NCBI GenBank assembly: GCA_963785815.1
Contig: CAWAWN010000003.1
Coordinates: 1,302,001 to 1,366,000 of the forward strand
Source of the DNA: UBA4742 sp963785815
GTDB lineage: Bacteria > Actinomycetota > Acidimicrobiia > Acidimicrobiales > Acidimicrobilacustridaceae
Length of the DNA stretch: 64,000 bases
Direction: 5' to 3'
The notes under the pieces are model-generated. The model searched no databases, had not been told where the DNA came from, and saw only the letters and a list, made by a program, of their open reading frames with translations. The position numbers and the translations under genes were made by a program. Shown here one piece after another: positions 39,695 to 47,726 of this stretch. Each line of letters starts with the position of its first letter. Position 1 is the first letter of the stretch.

Positions 39695-40240
39695 ATGGTC
39701 GTGGTCGTCTCCGGTCCCGGCGGCGTGGGCAAGGGGACGGTCGTGGCCCGACTGGTCGAACGGGATCCGCAGCTGTGGCTGAGCCGGTCCTGGACCACGC
39801 GCCAGCGCCGACCGGGTGAGCCGGCCGACGCCTACCGGTTCGTGACCCGCGACGAGTTCGAGGCCAACGTCGCGGCCGACGGCTTCCTGGAGTGGACCGA
39901 CTTCCTGGGCCAGTTGTACGGCACCCCGCTGCCGGCTCCGCCACCGGGGCGCGACGTGGTGCTCGAGATCGACGTGGACGGTGCCCGCCAGGTCAAGGAG
40001 CGGGGCATCGACGCCCTGCTGGTGTTCCTGGAGGCACCTTCGCGGGCCGCCCAGGAGGAGCGCCTCCGGGGGCGGGGCGATCCGCCCGACCGCCTGGCCG
40101 AAAGGCTGGCCAAGGCCGACCAGGAGATCGACGCCGGCCGTCGGCTGGGGGCGCACGTGGTGGTCAACGACCACCTCGAGGACACCGTGGACGCGGTGGC
40201 GGCCCTGATCGACGACGCCCGCCAGGTGCGCGCCGGCTGA
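39695..40240 (+). CDS. gmk: Guanylate kinase
   Basis: Gmk phosphorylates GMP to GDP. The 181-residue product has the P-loop VVVSGPGGVGKGTVVARL, the GMP-binding SRSWTTRQRRPGE and FLEWTDFLGQLYGTP, and lid residues near ERLRGRGDPPDRLAERL. The second P-loop residue is Gly (GPGGVGKGT) where many enzymes have Ser. It starts 16 nt after mihF, a conserved pair. Confidence 0.95.
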   Translation: MVVVVSGPGGVGKGTVVARLVERDPQLWLSRSWTTRQRRPGEPADAYRFVTRDEFEANVAADGFLEWTDFLGQLYGTPLPAPPPGRDVVLEIDVDGARQVKERGIDALLVFLEAPSRAAQEERLRGRGDPPDRLAERLAKADQEIDAGRRLGAHVVVNDHLEDTVDAVAALIDDARQVRAG

Positions 40241-40304
40241 TCGACCGGCCTTCGTGCCCGCCCGTGGCGGCCGGGTGACCTGGTTGGTCGGACCCGGCCC
40301 CTGC

Positions 40305-40310
40305 TAGCAT
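40305..40310 (+). promoter_or_regulatory. -10 element TAGCAT for rpoZ
   Basis: TAGCAT predicts a start near 40317, giving a ~46-nt leader that contains the GGAGG ribosome site of rpoZ. Unlike its neighbours, this promoter is not leaderless. Confidence 0.5.
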
Positions 40311-40362
40311 GGAGGGCCGCTCGGATGGGGAACGACCTCACGGGCGCGAACCGGAGGTTGCT

Positions 40363-40644
40363 GTGGCGCAGGTCCATGACTCGATGATGAACCCCAAGAT
40401 CGAGACGCTCCTGGACAAGGTCGACTCCCGGTTCACCCTCGTCACCCTGGGCTCGCTGCGGGCGCGCCAGATCAACTCGTACTTCGGCCAGCTGGGCGAC
40501 GGGCTGGGCTCCAACGTCCCACCCCAGGTGACCTCGGTGGCTCGCAAGCCCCTGTCGATCGCCTTCGAGGAGATCGCGGCCGACAAGATCGTTGCCATCC
40601 CCGTCGAGGCGCCGGCTGCTTCCGACGAGGGCGAGTCGGCCTAG
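40363..40644 (+). CDS. rpoZ: RNA polymerase omega subunit
   Basis: Omega helps assemble and stabilise RNA polymerase. GTG 40363 was chosen for GGAGG 6 nt upstream; an in-frame ATG at 40309 overlaps the -10 element. The 93-residue product contains NPKIETLLDKVDSRFTLVTL, RARQINSYFGQLGDGLG and KPLSIAFEEIAADKI, matching actinobacterial omega. It lies between gmk and coaBC as expected. Confidence 0.93.
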   Translation: MAQVHDSMMNPKIETLLDKVDSRFTLVTLGSLRARQINSYFGQLGDGLGSNVPPQVTSVARKPLSIAFEEIAADKIVAIPVEAPAASDEGESA

Positions 40645-40659
40645 CTCTGCGTCCGGACG

Positions 40660-41883
40660 ATGCTGGCCGGCCGCACCATCGTCCTCGGCGTGTCCGGCGG
40701 CATCGCCGCCTACAAGGCGATCGAGGTGTGCCGCCGCTTGGTCGACGCCGGCGCGCACGTCGTGCCCGTGATGACGACCGGTGCCACCCGCTTCGTGGGC
40801 GAGGTCACCTTCTCGGCCCTGGCCTCGGAGCCGGTGCAGACCTCGCTGTGGACCGAGCGCGACCCCATCCCGCACACCCGCCTGGGCCAGCGGGCCGACC
40901 TGGTGGTGGTGTGCCCGGCCACGGCCCGGCTCATCGGCGACTACGCGGCCGGCATCTCCCACGACCTGCTCACCGCCACCCTGCTGGCCACCCGGGCCCC
41001 GGTGGTGGTGTGCCCGGCCATGCACACCGAGATGTGGGAGCACCCGGCGGTGCAGGAGAACCTGGCCACCCTGCGTCGCCGCGGGGTGACGGTGGTCGAC
41101 CCGGCCGAGGGGCGCCTGGCCGGCGGTGATGTGGGAGCCGGCCGCCTGGCCGACCCCGACGTGATCGTGGCCGCCCTGGACGAGCGACTGTCGGTCCCAT
41201 CCGGCGGCGGCGACCTCGACGGCCTGCGCGTGCTGGTGACCGCCGGCGGCACCCGCGAGGCCATCGATCCGGTGCGGGTCATCACCAACCGCTCCTCGGG
41301 CAAGCAGGGCTACGCCCTGGCCGAGCGGGCCCAGGCCCGGGGGGCCAAGGTCACGCTGGTGACCACCGTCTCGCGTCCGGCCCCGCCCGGGATCGAGGTC
41401 ATCGAGGTGGCCAGCGCGGCCGACATGGAGGCGGCGGTGATGCCCCGCCGCGATGCGGACGTGATCATCATGGCCGCGGCGGTGGCCGACTTCCGGCCGA
41501 TGTCGCCCGCCACCAGCAAGATCAAGAAGGGCGACGCCGTCCCCCACATCGTGCTCGAGCCCACCCACGACTTCCTGGTCGACCTGGGCCGCGACAAGCC
41601 CGAGGGCCAGACCCTGGTCGGCTTCGCGGCCGAGACCGACGACGTCGTGGCCAACGCCCGCGCCAAGCTCGAGCGCAAGCACCTCGATCTCATCGTGGCC
41701 AACGACGTGTCGGTGCCCGGCGCCGGCTTCGAGCACGACACGAACCAGGTGGTGATCATGAACGCCGCCGGGTTCGACCATGATGTTGCCCTCTGCGACA
41801 AGCGATCGATCGCCGACGCCGTGCTCGATGCGGTCGTCGCCTGGCGGACGACGCCGGCCCCCGTGGCCGACACCGAAGCTTGA
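40660..41883 (+). CDS. coaBC: Bifunctional phosphopantothenoylcysteine decarboxylase/synthetase CoaBC
   Basis: CoaBC performs two steps of coenzyme A synthesis. The 407-residue protein has an N-terminal CoaC flavin domain (VLGVSGGIAAYKAIEVCRRL, catalytic His in IPHTRLGQRADLVVV, and VVCPAMHTEMWEHPAV, a His variant of the usual PxMNxxMW). The C-terminal CoaB domain begins at RVLVTAGGTREAIDPVRVI and includes NRSSGKQGYALAE and the KIKKGD nucleotide loop. Both domains look complete. Confidence 0.95.
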   Translation: MLAGRTIVLGVSGGIAAYKAIEVCRRLVDAGAHVVPVMTTGATRFVGEVTFSALASEPVQTSLWTERDPIPHTRLGQRADLVVVCPATARLIGDYAAGISHDLLTATLLATRAPVVVCPAMHTEMWEHPAVQENLATLRRRGVTVVDPAEGRLAGGDVGAGRLADPDVIVAALDERLSVPSGGGDLDGLRVLVTAGGTREAIDPVRVITNRSSGKQGYALAERAQARGAKVTLVTTVSRPAPPGIEVIEVASAADMEAAVMPRRDADVIIMAAAVADFRPMSPATSKIKKGDAVPHIVLEPTHDFLVDLGRDKPEGQTLVGFAAETDDVVANARAKLERKHLDLIVANDVSVPGAGFEHDTNQVVIMNAAGFDHDVALCDKRSIADAVLDAVVAWRTTPAPVADTEA

Positions 41884-41929
41884 CCCCCCGCGACCGGCCG
41901 TCCGGCCGATCCCGAACAGGAGACACCCC

Positions 41930-43129
41930 GTGAGCACCTGGACCTTCACCTCGGAATCCGTGACCGAGGGACATCCCGACAAGATGGCCGATCAGATCTC
42001 CGACGCCATCCTCGATGCCCTGCTCGAGCAGGATCCGATGAGCCGGGTGGCGTGCGAGACCTTCGTGACCACCGGCCTGGCCATCGTGGGCGGCGAGATC
42101 ACCACCCAGGGCTACGTCGACATCCCCAAGGTGGTGCGCCGCACCATCAACGAGATCGGCTACAACCGCGAGTCCTACGGCTACGACGGCTCCACCGTGG
42201 GCGTGCTGGTGTCGCTCGACGAGCAGTCGCCCGACATCGCTCAGGGTGTGGACGACTCCGAGGAGGTCCGGTCGGGCACCTCGGGCGAGGACCTGCTCAA
42301 CAAGCAGGGCGCGGGCGACCAGGGGATGATGTTCGGCTACGCCTGCGACGAGACCGACGTGCTCATGCCGCTGCCGATCCACCTGGCCCACCGCATGGCC
42401 GAGCGCCTGGCCGAGGTCCGCCGGGCCGGCACCGTGCCCTACCTGCGGCCCGACGGCAAGACCCAGGTCACCTTCGACTACACCGACGGCAAGCCGACCC
42501 GCCTGCGCACCGTGCTCATCTCGACCCAGCACAACGACGGGATCGACCGCGACGAGGTCATCCGCCCCGACCTCATCGAGCACGTCATCCGCCCGGTGGT
42601 CCCGGCCCAGTTCGCCGACGACGACTACGACGTCTACGTCAACCCGACCGGCCGCTTCGTCATCGGCGGTCCGGTGGGTGACGCCGGGTTGACCGGTCGC
42701 AAGATCATCGTGGACACCTACGGAGGCATGGGCCGCCACGGCGGCGGCGCCTTCTCGGGCAAGGACCCGTCCAAGGTCGATCGCTCGGCCGCCTACGCGG
42801 CCCGCTGGGTGGCCAAGAACGTGGTGGCGTCGGGCGCGGCCAGCCGGTGCGAGGTGCAGGTGGCCTACGCCATCGGCGTGGCCCGGCCCATCTCGGTGCT
42901 GGTCGAGACCTTCGGCACCGAGCAGGTCGACAACGCCAAGATCGTGGGGGCCATCGAGCAGATCTTCGATCTGCGCCCGGCCGCCATCCTGCGCGACCTC
43001 GACCTGCGGCGTCCCATCTACAAGCGCACGGCGGCCTACGGCCACTTCGGCCGTCCGTCCGACGACGGGGCCTTCACCTGGGAGCGAACCGACAAGGTCG
43101 ACGAGCTCCGCTCGGCGTTGGGGCTCTGA
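41930..43129 (+). CDS. metK: S-adenosylmethionine synthetase
   Basis: MetK makes SAM from methionine and ATP. GTG 41930 with AGGAGA upstream gives 399 residues. Signatures: SVTEGHPDKMADQISDAILD, GAGDQGMMFGYACDET, and GGAFSGKDPSKVDRSAAYAA. Ligand-binding residues are intact. The 46-nt gap before it is too short for a SAM riboswitch. It is encoded between coaBC and priA, a common actinobacterial order. Confidence 0.97.
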   Translation: MSTWTFTSESVTEGHPDKMADQISDAILDALLEQDPMSRVACETFVTTGLAIVGGEITTQGYVDIPKVVRRTINEIGYNRESYGYDGSTVGVLVSLDEQSPDIAQGVDDSEEVRSGTSGEDLLNKQGAGDQGMMFGYACDETDVLMPLPIHLAHRMAERLAEVRRAGTVPYLRPDGKTQVTFDYTDGKPTRLRTVLISTQHNDGIDRDEVIRPDLIEHVIRPVVPAQFADDDYDVYVNPTGRFVIGGPVGDAGLTGRKIIVDTYGGMGRHGGGAFSGKDPSKVDRSAAYAARWVAKNVVASGAASRCEVQVAYAIGVARPISVLVETFGTEQVDNAKIVGAIEQIFDLRPAAILRDLDLRRPIYKRTAAYGHFGRPSDDGAFTWERTDKVDELRSALGL

Positions 43130-43233
43130 CCCTCCCGTTCCCACCCGCCCGACCCGAGCCGGCTCCGCGGCGCGCCCCGATCGACGAGGCCGCCGGGGCC
43201 GGTCCGGCGGGCGATGCTCCCCGCGACCAGCTG

Positions 43234-45000
43234 GTGGTGCGGGTGCTGCCCGACCCGCCGGCCATCGCCAAGACCTTCGACTACCTCGTGCCCGAGCCGC
43301 TGGTGGGCCAGGTGCGGGTGGGATCGATGGTGCGCGTGGCGTTGCACGGTCGCCGGGTCGGCGCCTGGGTGGTGGCGCTGGACGTGGAGCCGCCACCCGG
43401 GGTGGCCCTGGCGCCCATCGCCAAGGTGACCGGCTGGGGCCCGGCCCCCGAGTTGGTGTCGTTGGCCGACTGGGCCGGGTGGCGCTGGGCTGGTCGCCCG
43501 GCCCAGCTCCTGCGCACGGCCTCACCGGACACGGCGGTGCGGGTGCTGCCACCGGCGCGGCCCCGACGCGGCGCGCCGGCCGGTCCGGCCGATCCGCTGG
43601 CCGACGAGGCCCTGGCCCTGGACCGGGCGGTGCTGCGCCTGCCCCCGGCCGCCGATCCCTACGGCGTCGCCCTGGCTGCCGCCGGTCGCGGCGACGCCCT
43701 CATCCTGGCCCCGTCGGCCGCGGTGGCCCGACACCTGGCCCTGCGCCTGGGTCGAGCCGGGGTGGCCGCGGCCCTGATGCCCCGCGACTGGGCCCAGGCC
43801 CGGGCCGGGGCGACCGTGATCGGGACCCGGGCGGCGGCGTGGGCACCGGTGGCCGACCTGTCCGCCGTGGTGGTGCTCGACGAGCACGACGAGCGGTGGC
43901 AGCAGGAGCGCGCCCCCACCTGGCACGCCCGCGACGTGGTCGTCGAACGGGCCCGCCGGGCGGGGGTGCCCTGCGTGCTGGTGTCGCCGGCCCCGTCGCT
44001 CGAGGCCCTGGCCTGGGGACGGCTGGTGGCTCCGTCGCGCGCGGCCGAGCGGGACGGCTGGCCGGTGGTGGAGGTGGTCGATCGGCGCCAGGAGGACATC
44101 GGGCGGGCGGGCCTGTTCTCGCCCCCGCTGGTCCGGGCCCTGCGTGGTGGCGGACGGGTGGTCTGCGTGCTGAACCGCAAGGGCCGGGCCGGGCTGCTGG
44201 CCTGTGTGCGGTGCGGCCAGACCGCCGGTTGCGAGCGCTGCGAGGCCGCCGTCGCCATCGACGCCGAGGCCCATGCCGACCTCGACGCCGGCGGCGAGCG
44301 GCTGGTGTGCCGGCGCTGCGGGACCGTCCGCCCGGTGGTGTGCCTGAGCTGCGGGGGTACGGCCTTCAAGAACCTGCGGCCGGGGGTGGCCCGGGTGCGA
44401 GAGGAGCTCGAGGCGCTGGCTCGCCGGCCGGTGATCGAGATCAGTGCCGAGTCCGACGAGCCGGTGGTGGACGGGACCGGACCGGGTCCGGCGGCGCCGG
44501 CCGAGGTCTACGTGGGGACCGAGGCCGCCCTGCACCGGGTGGCGTCCGCCGACGTGGTGGCCTTCCTGGACTTCGACCAGGAGCTGCTGGCGCCGCGGTA
44601 CCGGGCGGCGGAGGAGGCGCTGGGCTTGCTGGTGCTGGCCGGGCGGCTGCTGGGTGGGCGGCGGGGGACGGGCCGGCTCCTGCTCCAGACCCGTCTGCCC
44701 CACCACGAGGTCGTGCAGGCGGCGCGGCTGGGAGATCCCGCCCGCGTGGCCGACGCCGAGCTGGCCCGGCGTCGCCTGCTCGGCTACCCGCCCCTGGGCG
44801 TCCTGGCCACGGTGTCGGGAGCCGGCGCCGCTGAGTTCATGGTCCGGCTGGGGGCCCCGTCCGGGGTCGAGGTGCTCGGTCCCAGCGATGGCCAGTGGTT
44901 GTTGCGGGCCGACGAGCACGCGCCGCTGCTCGACGCCCTGGCCGCCACCCCGCGCCCGCCGGGCCGGCTGCGCATCGCCGTCGACCCGCTCCGCCCCTGA
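43234..45000 (+). CDS. priA: Primosomal protein N' (PriA), degenerate helicase type
   Basis: PriA restarts collapsed replication forks. This is the divergent actinobacterial form. The N-terminal DNA-binding domain is recognisable (RVLPDPPAIAKTFDYLVPEPL), the DEAH-like box survives as DEHDERWQQE and the zinc region has four Cys pairs (CVRC, CERC, CRRC, CLSC). The Walker A loop expected near ALAAAGRGDALILAP is missing, so ATP hydrolysis is unlikely. From GTG 43234 it is 588 residues. The frame is open without ATG, GTG or TTG back into metK, so a non-standard start such as CTG 43126 is possible. Confidence 0.85.
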   Translation: MVRVLPDPPAIAKTFDYLVPEPLVGQVRVGSMVRVALHGRRVGAWVVALDVEPPPGVALAPIAKVTGWGPAPELVSLADWAGWRWAGRPAQLLRTASPDTAVRVLPPARPRRGAPAGPADPLADEALALDRAVLRLPPAADPYGVALAAAGRGDALILAPSAAVARHLALRLGRAGVAAALMPRDWAQARAGATVIGTRAAAWAPVADLSAVVVLDEHDERWQQERAPTWHARDVVVERARRAGVPCVLVSPAPSLEALAWGRLVAPSRAAERDGWPVVEVVDRRQEDIGRAGLFSPPLVRALRGGGRVVCVLNRKGRAGLLACVRCGQTAGCERCEAAVAIDAEAHADLDAGGERLVCRRCGTVRPVVCLSCGGTAFKNLRPGVARVREELEALARRPVIEISAESDEPVVDGTGPGPAAPAEVYVGTEAALHRVASADVVAFLDFDQELLAPRYRAAEEALGLLVLAGRLLGGRRGTGRLLLQTRLPHHEVVQAARLGDPARVADAELARRRLLGYPPLGVLATVSGAGAAEFMVRLGAPSGVEVLGPSDGQWLLRADEHAPLLDALAATPRPPGRLRIAVDPLRP

Positions 45001-45043
45001 CCGTCGGCCTCCCGAACCTCGTCCCGCCCTCCGCCCCCGCGTC

Positions 45044-45092
45044 GAACCTGTCAGTGCAGCGGACTCTCTGGGGTCGCTCAGCTGACAGGTTC
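45044..45092. terminator. Hairpin between convergent priA and trmH-like genes
   Basis: GAACCTGTCAG (45044-45054) and CTGACAGGTTC (45082-45092) are exact complements. Inside, TG(C)AGCG pairs with CGCTCA with one bulge each side. It sits in the 109-bp gap between convergent genes and probably terminates both. Confidence 0.6.
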
Positions 45093-45109
45093 CCCGGGTG
45101 GCGGCTGAG

Positions 45110-45640
45110 CTAGGAGGTCCAGCTGCGGCGGCGGAGCTCGTAGATCCCGATGGAGGCAGCCACGGCCACGTTCAGCGAGCCGATGGCGCCGAGCTGGGGC
45201 AGGTAGCCCACCGCCTCGCAGCGGGCCAGCCCGGCCTTGGACAGGCCCCGGTCCTCGTGGCCCACGGCCAGGCACACGTCGGGGCCCAGGGCCAGCTCGT
45301 GCAGGGGGCGCGCCCCCTCGGCCAGCTCCAAGCCGACCAGCTGGTACCCCTCGGCGAGCACCTGGTCGGCGGCCTGGTCCACATCGGCGGCGTCGGTCCA
45401 GGTCAGGAAGCGCTGGGAGCCCAGCGCCGTCTTGCCCGTCTTGGGGTGGTCGGGCGACTCGGTGGGCGGCACCAGCCACAGGTGGTCGACGCGGTAGGCG
45501 GCCGCCGTGCGCAGGATGGTGCCCACGTTGTAGGGCGTCTGGACGCCGTCGAGCAGCAGGGCCACCCGACCATGGGTGCGCCGGCGCCAGTCGCGGTGCA
45601 GCCGCTTGAGCTCGGTGCCGGTGAGGTTGCGTGCCGTCAC
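45110..45640 (-). CDS. SpoU/TrmH family RNA 2'-O-methyltransferase
   Basis: A 176-residue SPOUT methylase with all three family motifs: LDGVQTPYNVGTILRTA, VGHEDRGLS and GSLNVAVAASIGIYE. Upstream ELKRLHRDWRRRTHGRVALL is like the N-terminus of tRNA (Gm18) methylases, but the rRNA or tRNA target cannot be settled. GTG 45640 overlaps the stop of the rsmC-like gene (GTGA on the minus strand), so the two RNA methylases form an operon. Confidence 0.88.
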   Translation of the reverse strand: MTARNLTGTELKRLHRDWRRRTHGRVALLLDGVQTPYNVGTILRTAAAYRVDHLWLVPPTESPDHPKTGKTALGSQRFLTWTDAADVDQAADQVLAEGYQLVGLELAEGARPLHELALGPDVCLAVGHEDRGLSKAGLARCEAVGYLPQLGAIGSLNVAVAASIGIYELRRRSWTS

Positions 45641-46278
45641 CCGGGCGCCCGCGTGACCTGCAGGATGCGGTAGCCGCCCCGGGAGCCGAACCGGGTGGTG
45701 GGCCAGCCCGACCGGTTCAACCACGTGGTCAACGAGTCGGCCCCCAGGTGCTTGTGCACCACCAGGCAGGCCTCGCCCCGCGCGCTCAGCCGCCCCAGCC
45801 AGTGCGACAGCAGCGCGTGCAGGACCGGCTTGCCCACCCGGATGGGCGGGTTGGACCACAGGGCGTCGATGGCGAGGTCGTCGGGCATCCCGGGCACGGG
45901 CGTGGTCGGGTCGGGCGCCACCTGCACGGCCGTCACGTTGTCGAGGTGGGCGGCGGCGGCGTTGGCCCGGGTCAGCTCCACGGCCCGGGCGTTCACGTCG
46001 ATGGCCCACACCCGCGCCGTCGGGGCACGCCGGGCCAGCGTGAGGGCGATGGGGCCGTAGCCGCAGCCCAGGTCGACCACCTCGGTGGCGCCCGCGGGCA
46101 GCGGGGGACCGGCGCCGAGCAGGTAGCGGGTGCCCTCGTCCACCGCGTCGACCGAGAACACGCCCCGATCCGCGGTCAGGTCGAAGGTGAGGTCCGGCAG
46201 GGTGAGGCGCAGGGTGTGCGGCCGGGAGGCCACCGCCGGTCGCGGCTCGAAGTACTGCCCGGCGTGCGCTGGCTCCAT
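45637..46278 (-). CDS. RsmC-like class I methyltransferase
   Basis: A 213-residue SAM-dependent methylase. The SAM-binding motif is VVDLGCGYGPIALTLAR and the catalytic motif is SNPPIR, the NPP(F/Y/I) pattern of N6/N2-methylases. The C-terminal LVVHKHLGADSL and FGSRGGYRILQVTR match RsmC-type enzymes that make m2G in 16S rRNA; actinobacterial versions lack the N-terminal half, as here. ATG 46278 lies 7 nt from a TAGCGT -10 on the minus strand that overlaps the def promoter. Confidence 0.85.
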   Translation of the reverse strand: MEPAHAGQYFEPRPAVASRPHTLRLTLPDLTFDLTADRGVFSVDAVDEGTRYLLGAGPPLPAGATEVVDLGCGYGPIALTLARRAPTARVWAIDVNARAVELTRANAAAAHLDNVTAVQVAPDPTTPVPGMPDDLAIDALWSNPPIRVGKPVLHALLSHWLGRLSARGEACLVVHKHLGADSLTTWLNRSGWPTTRFGSRGGYRILQVTRAPG

Positions 46279-46285
46279 CGCCGCG

Positions 46286-46295
46286 ACGCTACCCT
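46286..46295. promoter_or_regulatory. Divergent promoter with overlapping -10 elements (def / rsmC-like)
   Basis: The plus-strand hexamer TACCCT (46290-46295) ends 7 nt before the def ATG at 46303. The minus-strand hexamer TAGCGT (46291 to 46286) ends 7 nt before the other ATG at 46278. The two share the central TA, so one 10-bp site is read in both directions with the same geometry. Both mRNAs would start at or next to their initiation codons. Confidence 0.7.
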
Positions 46296-46302
46296 TGAAA
46301 GC

Positions 46303-46833
46303 ATGGCCCCCTACACCATCCGCGTGTTCGGCGACCCCGTCCTCAAGCAACGGGCGAAGGAGATCACCGACATCGACGGCGCCGTCGCCCGCCTGGCCGA
46401 CGACATGCTCGAGACCCTCTACGACGCCCACGGCGCCGGCCTGGCGGCCACCCAGGTCGGGGTGCAGAAGCGCCTGTTCGTCTACGACATCGACGACGAT
46501 CCCATCGTCATCGTGAACCCGGTCATCACCGAGACCCGAGGCGAGTGGACCCACCTCGAGGGGTGCCTGTCGGTGCCGGGCCTCAGCTGGGAGATCGTGC
46601 GCCCCAAAGAGGTGCTGCTCACCGGCTACGACCTCGACGGCAACGAGCTGCAGATCGAGGCCGACGAGCTCGAGGCCCGGGTCTTCCTGCACGAGCTCGA
46701 CCACCTCGACGGCGTCCTGTTGCTCGAGCACCTCGACGAGGACCAGCGCAAGGAGGCCCGCAAGGCCCTGCGCGAGATGGCCTTGGCCGTCCCCGAGACC
46801 GTCGCCCCCCACCTGGGGCTCGGGACGCGCTGA
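46303..46833 (+). CDS. def: Peptide deformylase
   Basis: Def removes the formyl group from nascent N-termini. The 176-residue product has all three motifs: GAGLAATQVGVQ, EGCLSVPG (metal-binding Cys) and the HELDH metal site (HExxH) in FLHELDHLDGVLL. It has a C-terminal helix rich in Lys/Glu. Paired with fmt immediately downstream, which supplies the formyl group it removes. Leaderless promoter overlaps that of the divergent methylase. Confidence 0.97.
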   Translation: MAPYTIRVFGDPVLKQRAKEITDIDGAVARLADDMLETLYDAHGAGLAATQVGVQKRLFVYDIDDDPIVIVNPVITETRGEWTHLEGCLSVPGLSWEIVRPKEVLLTGYDLDGNELQIEADELEARVFLHELDHLDGVLLLEHLDEDQRKEARKALREMALAVPETVAPHLGLGTR

Positions 46834-46850
46834 GCGCTCCTGCGCCGGCG

Positions 46851-47726
46851 GTGGCGCACCGCCTGGTGTTCCTGGGGACCCCCGAGGCGGCTGTGCCGCC
46901 GCTGCGCGCCCTGCATGCCGACGGGTTCGAGGTGGCGCTGGTGGTGACCCGCGCCGATGCCCGTCGAGGCCGGGGCACGGCGCTGTCGCCCAGCCCGGTC
47001 AAGGCCGCCGCCCTCGAGCTCGGCCTGCCCGTCAGCCACCGGGTCGACGACGTGCTGGACGTCAAGGCCGACCTGGGCGTGGTGGTGGCCTTCGGCCGGA
47101 TCATCAAGCCCCACGTCCTCGACGTGTTGCCCATGGTCAACCTGCACTTCTCGCTGCTGCCGCGTTGGCGGGGGGCGGCGCCGGTGGAGCGGGCCATCCT
47201 GGCCGGCGATGCCTGGACCGGTGTGTGCCTGATGGATGTCGAGGAGGGCCTCGACACCGGCGGCGTGCGGGCCGAGGCCGAGCTCGAGATCGGCCTCGAC
47301 GAGACGGCCGACGAGCTGCGGGCCCGCCTGGTCGAAGCCGGGACCAGCCTGCTGCGCCACGCCCTGCGCACCGGCCTGTACCCGGCCGAGCCCCAGATCG
47401 GCGAGCCCACGTACGCGGCCAAGATCGAACCCAGCGAGCTGCGCCTGGACTGGACCCGCTCGGCGGTGGAGCTGCACCGGGTGGTGCGGGTCGGTGGCGC
47501 CTTCACCACCTTCCGCGGCAAGCGGCTCAAGGTGTGGCGCACGCGCCTGGCCGACCACCGAGCCGGTCCGGCCGGCAGCTTCGACGAGCTCACCGTCAGG
47601 ACCGGCAGCGGTGGTGGTCTCGAGCTGGTCGAGGTGCAGCCGGAGGGGAAGGGCCGCATGGACGCGGGAGCCTGGTGGCGGGGCCTCAACCCGCGACCGG
47701 CGCCCGACGAGCAGTTGGGCCCGTGA
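46851..47726 (+). CDS. fmt: Methionyl-tRNA formyltransferase
   Basis: Fmt formylates initiator Met-tRNA. From GTG 46851 the protein is 291 residues, beginning AHRLVFLGTPEAAVPPLRAL. The folate-binding and catalytic segment NLHFSLLPRWRGAAPVERAIL and GVCLMDVEEGLDTGG are intact, and the C-terminal OB-like domain follows (RVGGAFTTFRGKRLKVW). No clear ribosome site precedes it; an in-frame CTG at 46830 overlapping the def stop could be used instead. Confidence 0.95.
   Translation: MAHRLVFLGTPEAAVPPLRALHADGFEVALVVTRADARRGRGTALSPSPVKAAALELGLPVSHRVDDVLDVKADLGVVVAFGRIIKPHVLDVLPMVNLHFSLLPRWRGAAPVERAILAGDAWTGVCLMDVEEGLDTGGVRAEAELEIGLDETADELRARLVEAGTSLLRHALRTGLYPAEPQIGEPTYAAKIEPSELRLDWTRSAVELHRVVRVGGAFTTFRGKRLKVWRTRLADHRAGPAGSFDELTVRTGSGGGLELVEVQPEGKGRMDAGAWWRGLNPRPAPDEQLGP

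Noticed and set aside
41884..41929. SAM riboswitch before metK
   Set aside because: The gap is 46 nt, too short for any known SAM aptamer with an expression platform.
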